Below, piece after piece: positions 32,218-42,937 of a DNA stretch of 64,000 nucleotides. A program made the translations under genes and the position numbers. The first letter of the stretch is position 1. The number at the start of each line of letters is the position of its first letter. Under the pieces are notes generated by a model. That model had not been told where the DNA came from. It saw only the letters and a program-made list of their open reading frames with translations, and ran no database searches. This stretch comes from Phytophthora sp. 'mugwort' (Eukaryota; Oomycota; Peronosporomycetes; Peronosporales; Peronosporaceae): assembly GCA_033558025.1 (NCBI GenBank), contig JAUCEF010000007.1, positions 1,302,001 to 1,366,000 on the forward strand, in the 5' to 3' direction.

Positions 32218-34194
32218 TTACTGCGGCGGATTACCGTATGGCGGATACTGATATTGATCTGCCCCATTGGCTCCAGGTGCACCAGCACTGGTACCGGTAC
32301 CATCCGCAGCAGGGCCGTGGTGTCCATACGCCTGATAATCAGCCGCCTGGCCGCTCTGATCCCATGACCCATAATACGCATTGTACCCACCAGTCCATCC
32401 TTGCTGTCCCCAGTCTTGGCCCTGCGCTTGGTAATCGTACCCCCCTGGTTGAGCCACCGGAGGAGGGAATGCCGTAGCCGGTGTAGAGCCCAACACAACC
32501 GTACCAGGTGCCTGCACACCTGGAGCACCTGTAGTGCCTGGTGCTCCAACAGACTGCTGCATCATCCAAGGCTGCGTCGTCGCGCTCGACGACGTCTTCG
32601 CTGGTTGCAACCACGGCGCTGAAACACCAGATGGCGCTTGTGCGGTCGCTGCCTCTGGAGCCTTTTCCTTCGTAGCTGTCGAAATGATAGGAGCTTCGCC
32701 AAGCTGCTGCATAAACTGTTGATATTCTTTGTCGATGGCAGCATTCTCTTCAGCTGACTTCTTCTGAGTACAATCGCGTGTCGGGTGGCTAGAATCACCA
32801 CAAATGGCACACTTAATGTTAACAGCCTTGAACGTACCTGGAATACAACACAAACCCACGCTTAGCAACAAAACACAATAAGCAAAAACAAAAGAAAATC
32901 AATACGTGATACATACGCTGAGTGTCTCGGTTGGGGCATTCCCATTGTCGGTGGCCCTTTTCGCCACAAATATGACAAAAATCATCGCCTCGGAGCGTGC
33001 CGTTAATGAGAGCCAACTCTCGCAGCTGCTTCTGCTTGTGAGAGTTCTTCATATCATCCACCGGCACGAGCAGACTCTGCACTTCCTTAGCCGCCTTATC
33101 GAGATCCTCGTCACGGTCACCTGTGATAAGCACGTGCAGATCATCATTCTCATCGCCATTCGTCTTCTTCCCTTTACTGCCTTCCTTTACGGATCCTTTG
33201 CCACGAATAGCGATCTTGCAGTTTGTTTCTCGCTCCATGCGCTTCTGCGTGTTGCCGCGCGGGCCAATAATCAAACCAATGAAGTTGTAAGACGGAAATT
33301 CGTGGATAGGAATGTAAATCTTGCGGTGCAGTTTCTGACGCGTGTAGTCGGATGGCGGTCGGAACAGCGGGTTGACCTTGACCAGCTGATCAATCGTCTC
33401 GCGTCGACGTTTCTCCAGCGCCGCCTTCATCCGTACTTCACGTGTGTTTGTACGCTTTCCGTTCGAGTCATACTGTGGCGGAGGAGACGGCGATCTGTTT
33501 GGATCTTTCTCAATTAGCGCTGCATCCATCGCCACCGTCATCAACTTCTTGTTGATGATTTCAAGCTCTGCACGGAGCATGACCGTCTGCTGGTGGTTCT
33601 GAGTGAGTAGTCCTGCAACCGCCGAGGACGCACTAGGCGCCGGTGCCCAACGCGACTTTTTCCTCCTCTTCTCGCCGTCGGCTGCAGGATCCACGGGATC
33701 TCCCCACCGACTCTTGCGGCGCTTCTTCGGCTGCTCTTCTGCAGATCCCGGGGCATCTTTCTTTTCCGTCGTAGCAGCTTCCTTCTTCTTCTCTTTGCTT
33801 GATTCTTTCTCCTTCTCTAAAGGCTCATTGTCGTCCCCATGATCCGTGAACCTGATGTAAGCCTTAAGCACCTCTCGGTATGGCCCCCACGTCTTGAGTT
33901 CCTGCCAGAAGAGCGGGAACGCACCGTACTTGGCCTACAAACGTCAACAACCACATGAGCAGCTACAATTCCCTTCGCTATTGTAAATATTTAAGAGCGC
34001 ACCTCGAGCTGCGGCCGCTGACGGAACCACTGCTTCATGGGGTGATGATAGCTCTTCATCATGGCCTCCTTCTCCTGCTGCTCCTCATAGTGATACTCGT
34101 CCTCAGGCTTCTCCTTCGCCAGCTCAGGCTTGGGTTTGTCGCCACCCACTGTCGCCATGAAGGCCGTGAAGCCGCCCGCGTCCTCGTCCGCCAT
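32218..34194 (-). CDS. Splicing factor 1 / branchpoint-binding protein
   Basis: Three exons (34194 to about 33998, about 33936-32918, about 32838-32218). SF1/BBP binds the intron branch point in the early spliceosome with U2AF. An N-terminal region is followed by two UHM-ligand-like motifs ([11 protein letters not shown] and [11 protein letters not shown]), then the helix-hairpin with the conserved SPSP site ([11 protein letters not shown]). The KH-QUA2 domain follows ([20 protein letters not shown] and [18 protein letters not shown]). There are two CCHC zinc knuckles ([28 protein letters not shown]), as in yeast BBP; animal SF1 has one. The tail is Pro/Gly/Gln/Tyr-rich, ending YPPYGNPPQ. It is divergent from GCN1 with 222 bp between the starts. 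The splice at CAG C|GTATGT keeps the frame from QR into TFKAVNIKC. Confidence 0.95.
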
Positions 34195-34416
34195 TGTAAA
34201 TGAGCCACTGGGCGCTGCTCCCCTCTTGTTGAGGCGTTGCTAGAGTCGGTGGCGGCAATACATAAAGTACCATCTAATCAGTACCAGTAACGGTCAATAA
34301 GTAACATTAACATACTTTCGTCACCATTCAATACATCTCTAGCCACCGACGAACGTATCCACCCCGCACTAAAGCACTGGTCCTCCCCGCTCTTCCGACT
34401 CCCCCTAAGACCAACG
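34195..34416. promoter_or_regulatory. Shared divergent promoter, SF1 / GCN1
   Basis: A 222-bp gap between two housekeeping genes on opposite strands. It contains repeated AGTAAC/GTAAC words (34280-34310) and CACCATTCAATACATC (34322-34337), which resembles the oomycete Inr-plus-flank core promoter before GCN1. Co-regulation of the pair is an inference from geometry only. Confidence 0.35.
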
Positions 34417-37400
34417 ATGGCGGAGCAAGAGGACGTGCTACGGTCGCTACTGGACGCGGCTGTGCTGCGTCCCTCTCACGTGATCTTCATCCAGTCCTAT
34501 CAACACGAAGTGCTCGGCAAGTGCAAGGCCGGCGAACTGCCGCTCAAGCGTCTCGCCAGCCACGTGCTGGCCCAGGTCTATCGCTTGCAGTACCGCAGCT
34601 CCGAGCAACATCTGCGCACGCTGCTGACTGAGGCCTGCGCGCAGCTCCCGAACTTCCCGGAGATCTTCAGCCGCGTGCTGCGTGCCAAGACACCGACACT
34701 CGTGGCCTCTTTCGCCGGCGCGCGCGTCATTGCGCTGCGGCTCTCATGTGTCGTGCTGGACACAACGCTAGCTGCCGACTCGAAGCCGAACGCCGCACTT
34801 AACGACTTGCTGGCAGCGCAGAGCCGCCTGTTGGAGGCCACTATTGGCGACAGCGAGCGCAGTCAGCAGCTTGCACGCAAGGCGCCGCTCAAGCTGCTCA
34901 AGAAGCACGGTCAGACGCTACTGCAGCTCTATGTGGACCTGATCGTCGCTGCTGCGCCCGAGGAGCAGTACTACCAGCTGTGGCTCGTACTGAGCTCAAG
35001 TAACCTGCTGAACAAGGAGACGCAAGAGCTATTGTACAAGAAGTACGTCTTCTGGGCCTTCGAGAGCAAGAAACGCTCCTTCGCGCCGTTATTGAAGAGC
35101 GACGCGAGGTTCAAGACCTTGAGCTACGAGCAGTTCGAGGAGATCCTGTTACCCTCTATATCCAAGATGCTCAAGAAGGCGCCAGACACAGTGATTGAAG
35201 CTATGGGCGCACTCGTGCATGCCGCGCCCCTGGACTTTGGACGGTACTTCAGCGACGTCTTCCAGTCGGTGCTGATCACCAAGCTGCGTGCACCAAAGGA
35301 CGATGTACGCGCTCTCGCTGTTGCGCTAAGCGGCGCGCTCGCGCACTCGTTCCGTCAGAGTGAACACATGCAGCAGTTTGTGACGGTTCTGAGCGCCTTA
35401 CTGGACGGCAAGCACGGCATCCTAGCGCAGTTCTACCAACGTGAAGTCGCGTCTACTGTGTTGAACGATGCTGCCGATGCTGCAGCAGCTCAGTTAAATG
35501 CTTTGGAAGTACAGGAAATCGCTCCAATTGCGATCACGTCGCTGCTCAAAGCTGTGGGCAAGGAGGCACACGAACAAACGCGTCATCTTGGTCTGCTGGC
35601 ACTTGGCAAGTGGCTCGCGCTTGCTGGCACCGACGAACTTGATGCTATCACAGTGTCTGGTTTGAAGACTGGACTGAAGAACAAGCCAGAGCCTGTCGTG
35701 GCTGGCTACCTTCGCGCTCTGGCGGTGCTTACCCGCCTTAGAGCGTCTGCAGTCGTCCCATTTGCTGATGAAGTGGTTGCTGTGATAAAGGATGCAAACA
35801 AGAAGCCCAATGTGGTCCATCTTGATGGGATTCTGTCAGTTGCCGTGGCTGGTGCGATGGCGTCTGCCAGTAGTGAGATGGACGCTCGTATGGCATCGGA
35901 AGGTGTTGCGGATCTGCTGCTGAGCTCGACGTCCTTCGTTGGGCACAGTGTTCGTACAGTGTTGAGCACTGTGGCGACCACCTCTCGACGGTGCGCTGTA
36001 CCGGAATCTCCAGAGGTTTCTGCTCTCTCTGCGCTTCCTCGTGCTCTTGTGTGGGTCTTGGCATCACAACAATCGGATGCTAGTGAGGCTTACTCTCTAT
36101 TGGTGGATCTATTGTGCTCGTCAAGCCTCACTGTGCGTCAGAGGACTGAGCGTGCCGTGGAGACAATGTATCTGTCGTCTCTGGAGCATTCGTCTGGTCT
36201 TGTACTTGCGTTCGAGAAGAAGATTGACGCTCTCTCCGCTGAAGAGACGACCAACATTCCACCTGCAGGAGTGCTTCGTCGTGCATTACGTGTGCTTGTT
36301 CCTGTTGCTATCAGTGAAGCTGACGATGCAAAGGTCCAGGTGTTCGCTTCGGTGCTATTCCTAGCACACCATCCCTTCCTCGTTGTGGGCAAGAAGCTGG
36401 AGGCGTTTTCGCGCGAGTGGCAAATCATTCGTCGTCGTTTCTTGTCTCCCAGCTCTGCTCCTGTTAAGGAAGAGAGAGACGAGGATGACGAATCTCCCAG
36501 TGATGCTAGTCTAGTGGACAATTTCATTGAGGAGCATGAGGAAGTGAAGACATCAGTCGTTCAGCTACTGGCCAATGCTTCGACTGGCAAACTGTTCTCT
36601 ATGAGCGCTCTGCAGCGGCTGGCTGCTCAACGGACGCTTGCAACCCTGCTTGATTTCGCTGGGAATGGTGAAGGAGAAGATCTAGCGCTACACGATGTGA
36701 TTGAGGAGCTTCTGGCTAAGCGTCTGGATGCTGAAGAAATCGATGCTCTCAGCGAGGAGGATGTTGCTGTCTGCCAAACCCCGTTCGATGAACTCTACGA
36801 GCCTAAGAAGGAAGGCGAAGAGGAAGAAACCAGCAACCGTAGCAAGCGTGGCGGTCGTCAAGGCACTGAGGACGAGCAGTGGGAACAGGAGCTACGTGAG
36901 GAACTCGAGCGCAAGAAGCGAGCTGAACAGGGGGACCAGAAGAAGGTATACACCGCTGAACAAAAGGCACTGCTGGAGCAGCAACAAGAAGTGCGCCGGA
37001 AAGTCCAGGAGACGCACCGCGTAGTGTCTACGGTGCTTGAAGCTGTTAACATGCTGGCAGTCACTTGTCCAGCGGAGCTGCATCCAGCACTGCCGTATCT
37101 GCTTCGTTCCGTGCGTGTGCTATTCACGTGTCCACTGTTTGACTCGGAAGCTTCTAATGCGCTGATAGCGTTGGCGAAGGCCATTAGTCCAGAGCAACTT
37201 CGCTCGAACTATCAAGACGTCGCTAGTGCTCTGCGCATTGCTTTGGAACTGAACCAGCTCAGCTCTGACAAGGCTAAAGCTGCCTATATTGCCGAAATGG
37301 AGACGCTGTTCTTACGTCTTCTTGCCGAGATGATGGAGTACGTGTTTGGCTTCCAGTTCGAGACCGAGACGGAGTTTGACGCGGATGCTCCTTACAACCC

Positions 37401-40400
37401 AATTCCTCCGCCGACGCTGCACTTACTTTTCCCTGTGCTACGTGATCTGCTTCGCTTTGCGCCAGATCTGCGTCGTTGGACGCTGCCTCTCTTTGCTGTT
37501 CACGCACACATGATTCCAGACGAGGAAGAGGAAGAAGTTGGGGACGTGGCGGCTCAGCGGCTACTGCGTCGTGATATGCTGCAGCTAACGTTGCTGTTAC
37601 TGTCTCAGCAGGCAACGGGTAATGCGTTGCCTATTACGAACCCGGATCTAGCTCCAGGCAAATTGCTGACTTCTCTGTGCTTGGGACCCGAGCTGACTGC
37701 GACTGAATGGGCTCCTTTGCTTGGGGACGATGGTTTGCTCTCTCAAGAGGCGAGTGCTCGTGCTGAGGTTCTAAATGCATTGCTCGATGTGGTGCAAAGC
37801 GAGGAAGGTGGCGACGAGTTCCGTCAAGCCAAACCGAGCTCGCTATTGATTAGCCGACTGTATTGCTGCTGCTTTGACTCGGAGGAAAAGAACCGTCTTC
37901 TTGCCAAACGGGTATGGGATGCCACGGGTGCTACGGTCACGACGCTCTTCGCAGGTCCGCTGCTTGTGCTGCTAAATCACACTCATCCTAGTGTACGTGA
38001 AAGCGCGTCGCTTGCTCTTGCTGATGGGATGCGTCAGTTCCCCAAGTCGGTCACGCCGCTGCTGAATAATCTCAAGACGCAGTTCTTGACCAGTCAACCG
38101 AAACCTATGGAGCGTAAGGATGAATTTGGCATTCCTAGTGTCCGTCGCCCTGGTGCACAAGCTACGGAACTGAATGAGGATGCTCGAACAATGTGTCCTC
38201 GTCTTGGTGTCGCTCTGTGCTTGGAGAAAGCTGCGAAGGTTGCTGGATCTGAAGCGATTTCTAGCGCTAATACCATAACGTTACTGACGTTCGTTATGGA
38301 GCACGGTCTAGGAGATCCGAACTCCAAGGTGCGCGCACAGATGCGCAAGACTGGCGTACAAGCTGTGGCTTCGCTCGGTGGTGGCGCGAATACGACGCCG
38401 TTGTTGGAGATGTTTGAACGCTTTCTTGAGACCACTGCACCGCCGGATGTGGCTACGGTTAAGAGCAGTGTCGGAAAGAAGCCTAAGATTGGGACCCACT
38501 TGGCTGCGCAGGAAGAGGATATGCTTGAGCAGAGGAAGCAGGCGTTGTCCATCTATGATCACCAGCGTGAAGGTGTGGTGGTGTGTTTGGGGTCTCTGGC
38601 CAAGCACATGGCTCCGACGGACCCCAAGGTGTCGTCCATTGTGGACTCGCTTCTGGAAGCCCTTGACATCCCGTCTGAGTCTGTGCAGCGTTCGGTCGCT
38701 ACGTGTCTGTCACCGCTTATGACGGCGGTTAAGGATCGTAGCACGAGCATCTTGGACGAGCTATTGAAGCGTGTGACTGAAGGAGAGACTTTTGGGGAGC
38801 GCATAGGTGCAGCGTACGGTGTTTCGGCTGTGGTTAAGGGCCTTGGGATCTCTGCCCTTAAGCTTCACAACCTCATTCCACGCCTTGAAGAATCGATGAA
38901 GACGGATGGTGCTAATGCCCGTCAAGGGGCTATGCTTGTGTTTGAATGTTTGAGCCAGCGCCTCGGTTTGCTGTTCGAGCCTTACATCATTCTGATCCTG
39001 CCGGTTATGCTCAAGTGCTCGGCAGACGCCAGCCCACAAGTACGTGACGCTGCGAGCCACACTGCGAAGGGGATCATGGCCAACTTGTCGGCGCACGGTG
39101 TCAAGCTGGTGCTTCCGTCGCTTCTCAGTGCACTGGAAGAAAGCGCGTGGCGTACGAAACAGTCTGGGATTCAGATTCTGGGATCAATGGCGTACTGTGC
39201 CCCACGACAGCTCGGGTCGTGTCTGCCTCAAGTGGTGCCCAAACTAATGGCTGCTCTGACTGACTCGCATCCGAAGGTACGCGAGGCCGGTAAGAATGCG
39301 CTGCGTGACGTGGGTTCTGTGGTGCGTAACCCAGAGATTGCTACGATCTCGAAGGTGTTGCTTGATGCTCTCGAAGATCCTAATCGACACACGGCTGAAG
39401 CTCTTCAACAATTGCAGTCGACGTCTTTTCAGCACTCGATCGACGCACCATCGCTCGCTCTGGTGATGCCTATCATCACGCGTGGGTTAAGGGATCGTGC
39501 TGGTGATGCCAAGAAGAAGGCTGCGCTTATTGTAGGCAGTATGTGCTCTATGATTAACGACGCCAAGGATTTAGTGCCTTACATGGAGATGGTGCTGCCG
39601 AGTCTGAAGACTCAACTCGTTGACCCGATTCCGGAGGTGCGTGCGGTGGCTGCAAAGGCTCTCGGTAAGCTGGTCAAGGGTCTGGGAGAGCGTCACTTTG
39701 CTGATATGTTGACATGGCTCCTCGAAGCAATGAAGGACGATGAGGTTGGCCCCGTTGAACGTTCAGGTGCAGCCCAAGGTCTGTGCGAAGTCGTGGTTGC
39801 TCTAGGCATTGAGCGTGTGGAGCGTGTCATGCGTGATGATATTCTACCCTTGGCTCGACATCCGAAGTATTCCGTGCGTGAGGGTGTACTGTGGGTGATG
39901 GCTTTCTTGCCACCTGCTCTTGGCAAACAGTTCGCTATATTCCTTCGCGAAGCACTACCTATAGTGGTGGCGGGTCTCAGCGACGAAGCTGAGTCGGTGC
40001 GCGATGTTGCTATGCATTCTGGTCACGTCGTGGTGAACGCTCATGCACTGTCGCACACGCGCGATCTGCTGCCGAGTCTAGAGGCTGGTCTGTTCGATGA
40101 TAGCTGGCGAATCCGCCAGAGTTCAGTGATGCTGCTGGGTGACCTGATGTACCGTATCAGTGGCACACGTGCTATTGCGGTTGTAAGTGAAGACAATGAC
40201 GATGACGACGAGACTTCTGGCAGTGCTGCAGGCGACCGTGCTATCATTAAGCTACTGGGTATTCAGCGTCGTAATGCCATTTTGGCGTCGCTGTACATGA
40301 TCCGTTCCGATACTTCTGCTGTGGTACGTCAGAGCGCTCTGCAGGTATGGAAGAGCGTGGTCGCAAACACACCCAAGACATTGCGCCAGATTCTCGAGGC

Positions 40401-42690
40401 ATTGATGAACGCCATTGTATCGGCACTTTCGGGTGACAACATGGAAAAGCAAACCATGGCTGGTCGTACACTTGGTGAAATTGTACGCAAGTTGGGCGAA
40501 CATGTGCTTCCTGAGGTGGTGCCTATCCTGCGTGCTGGGTTGTCACCTTCGCTTCCTACTGGTCGTCGACAGGGTGCTTGCATTGGTCTGGCAGAAGTCA
40601 TTGATTGTTGCACAAAGAAGCAAATCGAAGACTACGTGGACACGCTCGTTGATGCCGTTTTGGACGGTATTTGCGATGAATTGGCCGAGGTTCGTGCCTC
40701 CGCGGCTCAGGCATTCGACGTGCTGCACAGAGGCATTGGTTACCGCGCTATCGACGAGACGGTCCCAATGGTTTTGGAGCGTATTCACTCTTCTCCGTCG
40801 GCTGAAGAGCAGGAACGTGCCCTTCTCGGACTGCAAGAGATTTTGCGTGTGAAGTCGCGTGAAGTGCTCCCGTATCTGATCCCGCGTTTGCTGGTGACGC
40901 CGGTGACTGCGTCAGCGGCCCGTGCGGTGTCGCGTGTGGCACAGGCTACGGGTGCCGTTATCCACTTCCAAGTGGAGCGGATCTTCGCTACGTTCTTTGC
41001 GCAGTATGTGGAGCTGCTGGAAAGTGCCGGCGATGCATCGAAGACTGAGCTCGCTGAAGAAATCAAGCAGTCGTTGCGTGATGTGGTGCTGGGTGTGGAA
41101 GCACCAGGCGTCCACTGGCTAACCATCGAGCTCTGCAAATATTGCGAAAGCGAGAACGTGCTTGACCGAGCGTTGGCCTTCGAACTGGTAGCAGAGTTCT
41201 GCTCCCACGCGACAGTGCCTTATGACGACCAGGCGCCGTTGTTCCTCAAGCAGATTGTGCTACATCTGAACGACCACAACGACGATGTGGTGCGTGCAGC
41301 TTCTGCGGCGCTTAAGGGCATGAATGTGACGACGAAGCCGGAGCAGTTTGCTGAGCATTTGGACTTTATCCGCCAGTCTATTAACTCGATGGTCAGTGAT
41401 GCGCGTCACCGCAAAGGAGGCGTGGGCGACGGCGAGTATCTGCTGCCGGGTCTCTCGATTCCAAAGGGTCTGGAGCCGTTCTTGCCTAGCTACCAATGGG
41501 CATTAATGAATGGATCGCCAGAGTTGCGCCAGAGTGCGGCCGCGGGCCTGGGCGAGCTTGTGGAACTGAGCAGTGCTCCTGCTCTCCGTCCGTATCTGAT
41601 TAAGCTCACAGGCCCGCTTATTCGTATTGCCGGTGACCGTTTCCCAGGACATGTGAAGGCTGCTATCCTACAGACTTTAGAGATCATTCTGACAAAGGGT
41701 GGCGTGGCTCTTAAGCCGTTCCTGCCTCAGCTACAGACGACGTTCGTCAAGGCTTTGAACGATACTGCCGTGGACGTACGCGCTCGTGGAGCTTCGGCAT
41801 TGAGACTGCTTGTGACGCTGAGCCCGCGTGTGGAGCCTCTTCTTGCGGAACTTACCGAGCGCCTACGCACCACCACGGGTGGCGTACGTGAGGCCAATCT
41901 CGAAGCTGTCGCCTCTGTGGTGGAGCGTGTGGGTGACAAACTGTCGGCTGCTGGTCGCAGCACTTTGGAGAATGCTCTCGAGGAGATGCTTGAGTCAAGT
42001 GAAGATGCCCTACGTGATGGTGCGAGCAAGTGCCTGGCGTCCTGTGTGAGTTCTACCGCGAATAGCGGCGACTTGGAGGCAGCGCAGAAACAATTACTCG
42101 ACTACAGTTTATCAAATGTATCTGCAGAGGACCTACAGGCTCTGCCGTGGCAGCGCCGCCAGAGTGCTGCCGTGTTCACGTCGCTGGTACTTCACAAGGA
42201 CTCGGCGTTGTTGACTGCAGACGTCAAGGCTCCGTTGACTACGACGCTTCTTGCATTGGCACAGGATGAGCAGACTGCTGTACGCAACCATGCGCTTAAA
42301 GCTATCGGTGCCATGGTCAAGTGTCAAGGACACGTGGAAGATATTGCCGCGCTGGTGCCAGTGTTGGTGGAGAGCGTGACGCACAAGAACAAGGACGTGA
42401 TCCGTGGCGCACTGCGCGTGGCGAAGCTGGCTGCTAAGCGCTCGCCCGAGCAAACGCGAGAGCATTTGACGACGCTAGTGCCCGCTGTTTTTCAGCTTAT
42501 CAAGAGCAACAACATGGCCGTCAAGTTGCCTGCTGAGCGAACATTGTTGTATCTGCTCGAGGTGCATTCGCGTCCTGAGACACAAGCGGAATATCTGCGC
42601 AGTAGTGCGGCCGATGCCAAGATCATTGGCGAGTACGCACGTCGCGTGTTGAGCAAGTTGAAGGCTGACAGCGGCGAGGAAAGCGATTAA
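34417..42690 (+). CDS. GCN1: GCN1, activator of the eIF2-alpha kinase GCN2
   Basis: A single intronless frame of 2757 residues, close to the ~2670 of yeast and human. GCN1 sits on stalled or collided ribosomes and hands uncharged-tRNA signals to GCN2. The whole protein is HEAT repeats. A charged linker lies near residues 800-860 (many Glu/Lys/Arg). The EF3-like region spans about residues 1330-1650 (REGVVVCLGSLAKHMAP, ERIGAAYGVSAVVKGLG). The most conserved block, about 1650-2400, includes the GCN2 RWD-binding area (ERSGAAQGLCEVVVALG, DDSWRIRQSSVMLLGDLMYR, GRRQGACIGLAEVI). Internal ORFs in other frames are shadows. Codon use is uniform along the gene. It shares its upstream region with SF1 and is followed by a decayed effector-like gene. 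Confidence 0.97.
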   Translation: MAEQEDVLRSLLDAAVLRPSHVIFIQSYQHEVLGKCKAGELPLKRLASHVLAQVYRLQYRSSEQHLRTLLTEACAQLPNFPEIFSRVLRAKTPTLVASFAGARVIALRLSCVVLDTTLAADSKPNAALNDLLAAQSRLLEATIGDSERSQQLARKAPLKLLKKHGQTLLQLYVDLIVAAAPEEQYYQLWLVLSSSNLLNKETQELLYKKYVFWAFESKKRSFAPLLKSDARFKTLSYEQFEEILLPSISKMLKKAPDTVIEAMGALVHAAPLDFGRYFSDVFQSVLITKLRAPKDDVRALAVALSGALAHSFRQSEHMQQFVTVLSALLDGKHGILAQFYQREVASTVLNDAADAAAAQLNALEVQEIAPIAITSLLKAVGKEAHEQTRHLGLLALGKWLALAGTDELDAITVSGLKTGLKNKPEPVVAGYLRALAVLTRLRASAVVPFADEVVAVIKDANKKPNVVHLDGILSVAVAGAMASASSEMDARMASEGVADLLLSSTSFVGHSVRTVLSTVATTSRRCAVPESPEVSALSALPRALVWVLASQQSDASEAYSLLVDLLCSSSLTVRQRTERAVETMYLSSLEHSSGLVLAFEKKIDALSAEETTNIPPAGVLRRALRVLVPVAISEADDAKVQVFASVLFLAHHPFLVVGKKLEAFSREWQIIRRRFLSPSSAPVKEERDEDDESPSDASLVDNFIEEHEEVKTSVVQLLANASTGKLFSMSALQRLAAQRTLATLLDFAGNGEGEDLALHDVIEELLAKRLDAEEIDALSEEDVAVCQTPFDELYEPKKEGEEEETSNRSKRGGRQGTEDEQWEQELREELERKKRAEQGDQKKVYTAEQKALLEQQQEVRRKVQETHRVVSTVLEAVNMLAVTCPAELHPALPYLLRSVRVLFTCPLFDSEASNALIALAKAISPEQLRSNYQDVASALRIALELNQLSSDKAKAAYIAEMETLFLRLLAEMMEYVFGFQFETETEFDADAPYNPIPPPTLHLLFPVLRDLLRFAPDLRRWTLPLFAVHAHMIPDEEEEEVGDVAAQRLLRRDMLQLTLLLLSQQATGNALPITNPDLAPGKLLTSLCLGPELTATEWAPLLGDDGLLSQEASARAEVLNALLDVVQSEEGGDEFRQAKPSSLLISRLYCCCFDSEEKNRLLAKRVWDATGATVTTLFAGPLLVLLNHTHPSVRESASLALADGMRQFPKSVTPLLNNLKTQFLTSQPKPMERKDEFGIPSVRRPGAQATELNEDARTMCPRLGVALCLEKAAKVAGSEAISSANTITLLTFVMEHGLGDPNSKVRAQMRKTGVQAVASLGGGANTTPLLEMFERFLETTAPPDVATVKSSVGKKPKIGTHLAAQEEDMLEQRKQALSIYDHQREGVVVCLGSLAKHMAPTDPKVSSIVDSLLEALDIPSESVQRSVATCLSPLMTAVKDRSTSILDELLKRVTEGETFGERIGAAYGVSAVVKGLGISALKLHNLIPRLEESMKTDGANARQGAMLVFECLSQRLGLLFEPYIILILPVMLKCSADASPQVRDAASHTAKGIMANLSAHGVKLVLPSLLSALEESAWRTKQSGIQILGSMAYCAPRQLGSCLPQVVPKLMAALTDSHPKVREAGKNALRDVGSVVRNPEIATISKVLLDALEDPNRHTAEALQQLQSTSFQHSIDAPSLALVMPIITRGLRDRAGDAKKKAALIVGSMCSMINDAKDLVPYMEMVLPSLKTQLVDPIPEVRAVAAKALGKLVKGLGERHFADMLTWLLEAMKDDEVGPVERSGAAQGLCEVVVALGIERVERVMRDDILPLARHPKYSVREGVLWVMAFLPPALGKQFAIFLREALPIVVAGLSDEAESVRDVAMHSGHVVVNAHALSHTRDLLPSLEAGLFDDSWRIRQSSVMLLGDLMYRISGTRAIAVVSEDNDDDDETSGSAAGDRAIIKLLGIQRRNAILASLYMIRSDTSAVVRQSALQVWKSVVANTPKTLRQILEALMNAIVSALSGDNMEKQTMAGRTLGEIVRKLGEHVLPEVVPILRAGLSPSLPTGRRQGACIGLAEVIDCCTKKQIEDYVDTLVDAVLDGICDELAEVRASAAQAFDVLHRGIGYRAIDETVPMVLERIHSSPSAEEQERALLGLQEILRVKSREVLPYLIPRLLVTPVTASAARAVSRVAQATGAVIHFQVERIFATFFAQYVELLESAGDASKTELAEEIKQSLRDVVLGVEAPGVHWLTIELCKYCESENVLDRALAFELVAEFCSHATVPYDDQAPLFLKQIVLHLNDHNDDVVRAASAALKGMNVTTKPEQFAEHLDFIRQSINSMVSDARHRKGGVGDGEYLLPGLSIPKGLEPFLPSYQWALMNGSPELRQSAAAGLGELVELSSAPALRPYLIKLTGPLIRIAGDRFPGHVKAAILQTLEIILTKGGVALKPFLPQLQTTFVKALNDTAVDVRARGASALRLLVTLSPRVEPLLAELTERLRTTTGGVREANLEAVASVVERVGDKLSAAGRSTLENALEEMLESSEDALRDGASKCLASCVSSTANSGDLEAAQKQLLDYSLSNVSAEDLQALPWQRRQSAAVFTSLVLHKDSALLTADVKAPLTTTLLALAQDEQTAVRNHALKAIGAMVKCQGHVEDIAALVPVLVESVTHKNKDVIRGALRVAKLAAKRSPEQTREHLTTLVPAVFQLIKSNNMAVKLPAERTLLYLLEVHSRPETQAEYLRSSAADAKIIGEYARRVLSKLKADSGEESD

Positions 42691-42937
42691 GATGTTAACA
42701 GCTAGAACGGTCTGATCACTGGAGAGGGCAGGCAGTATGTAGTCTGGCGGAGCTTAAACTGAAGTTTGTGATCTTAAAAGGACATTTTATCGATAATACT
42801 ACTGTAGTAAAGTCGACGTTTTCAAATTTTAGAAGGACGAGTTCCGGATACCGTTTGATCTGGATCGTCGCCGGTTTACGAACCCACCCAAATAACTGGA
42901 TATTATTTATATATCCAGAGAATTTCTTAAGGATCGG
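42691..42937. repeat. Intergenic spacer with hairpin CTGGATAT...ATATCCAG
   Basis: After GCN1, an AT-rich stretch with CTGGATAT at about 42896-42903 and ATATCCAG at about 42911-42918, followed by AGAATT. The end of the hairpin (ATCCAGAGAAT) matches the hairpin repeats at 53.67 and 56.57 kb, so it may be a diverged copy of the same short element. No gene is seen. Confidence 0.4.

Noticed and set aside
40415..40852. 145-aa plus ORF and similar ORFs inside GCN1
   Set aside because: Frame shadows of an intact 2757-residue conserved gene.
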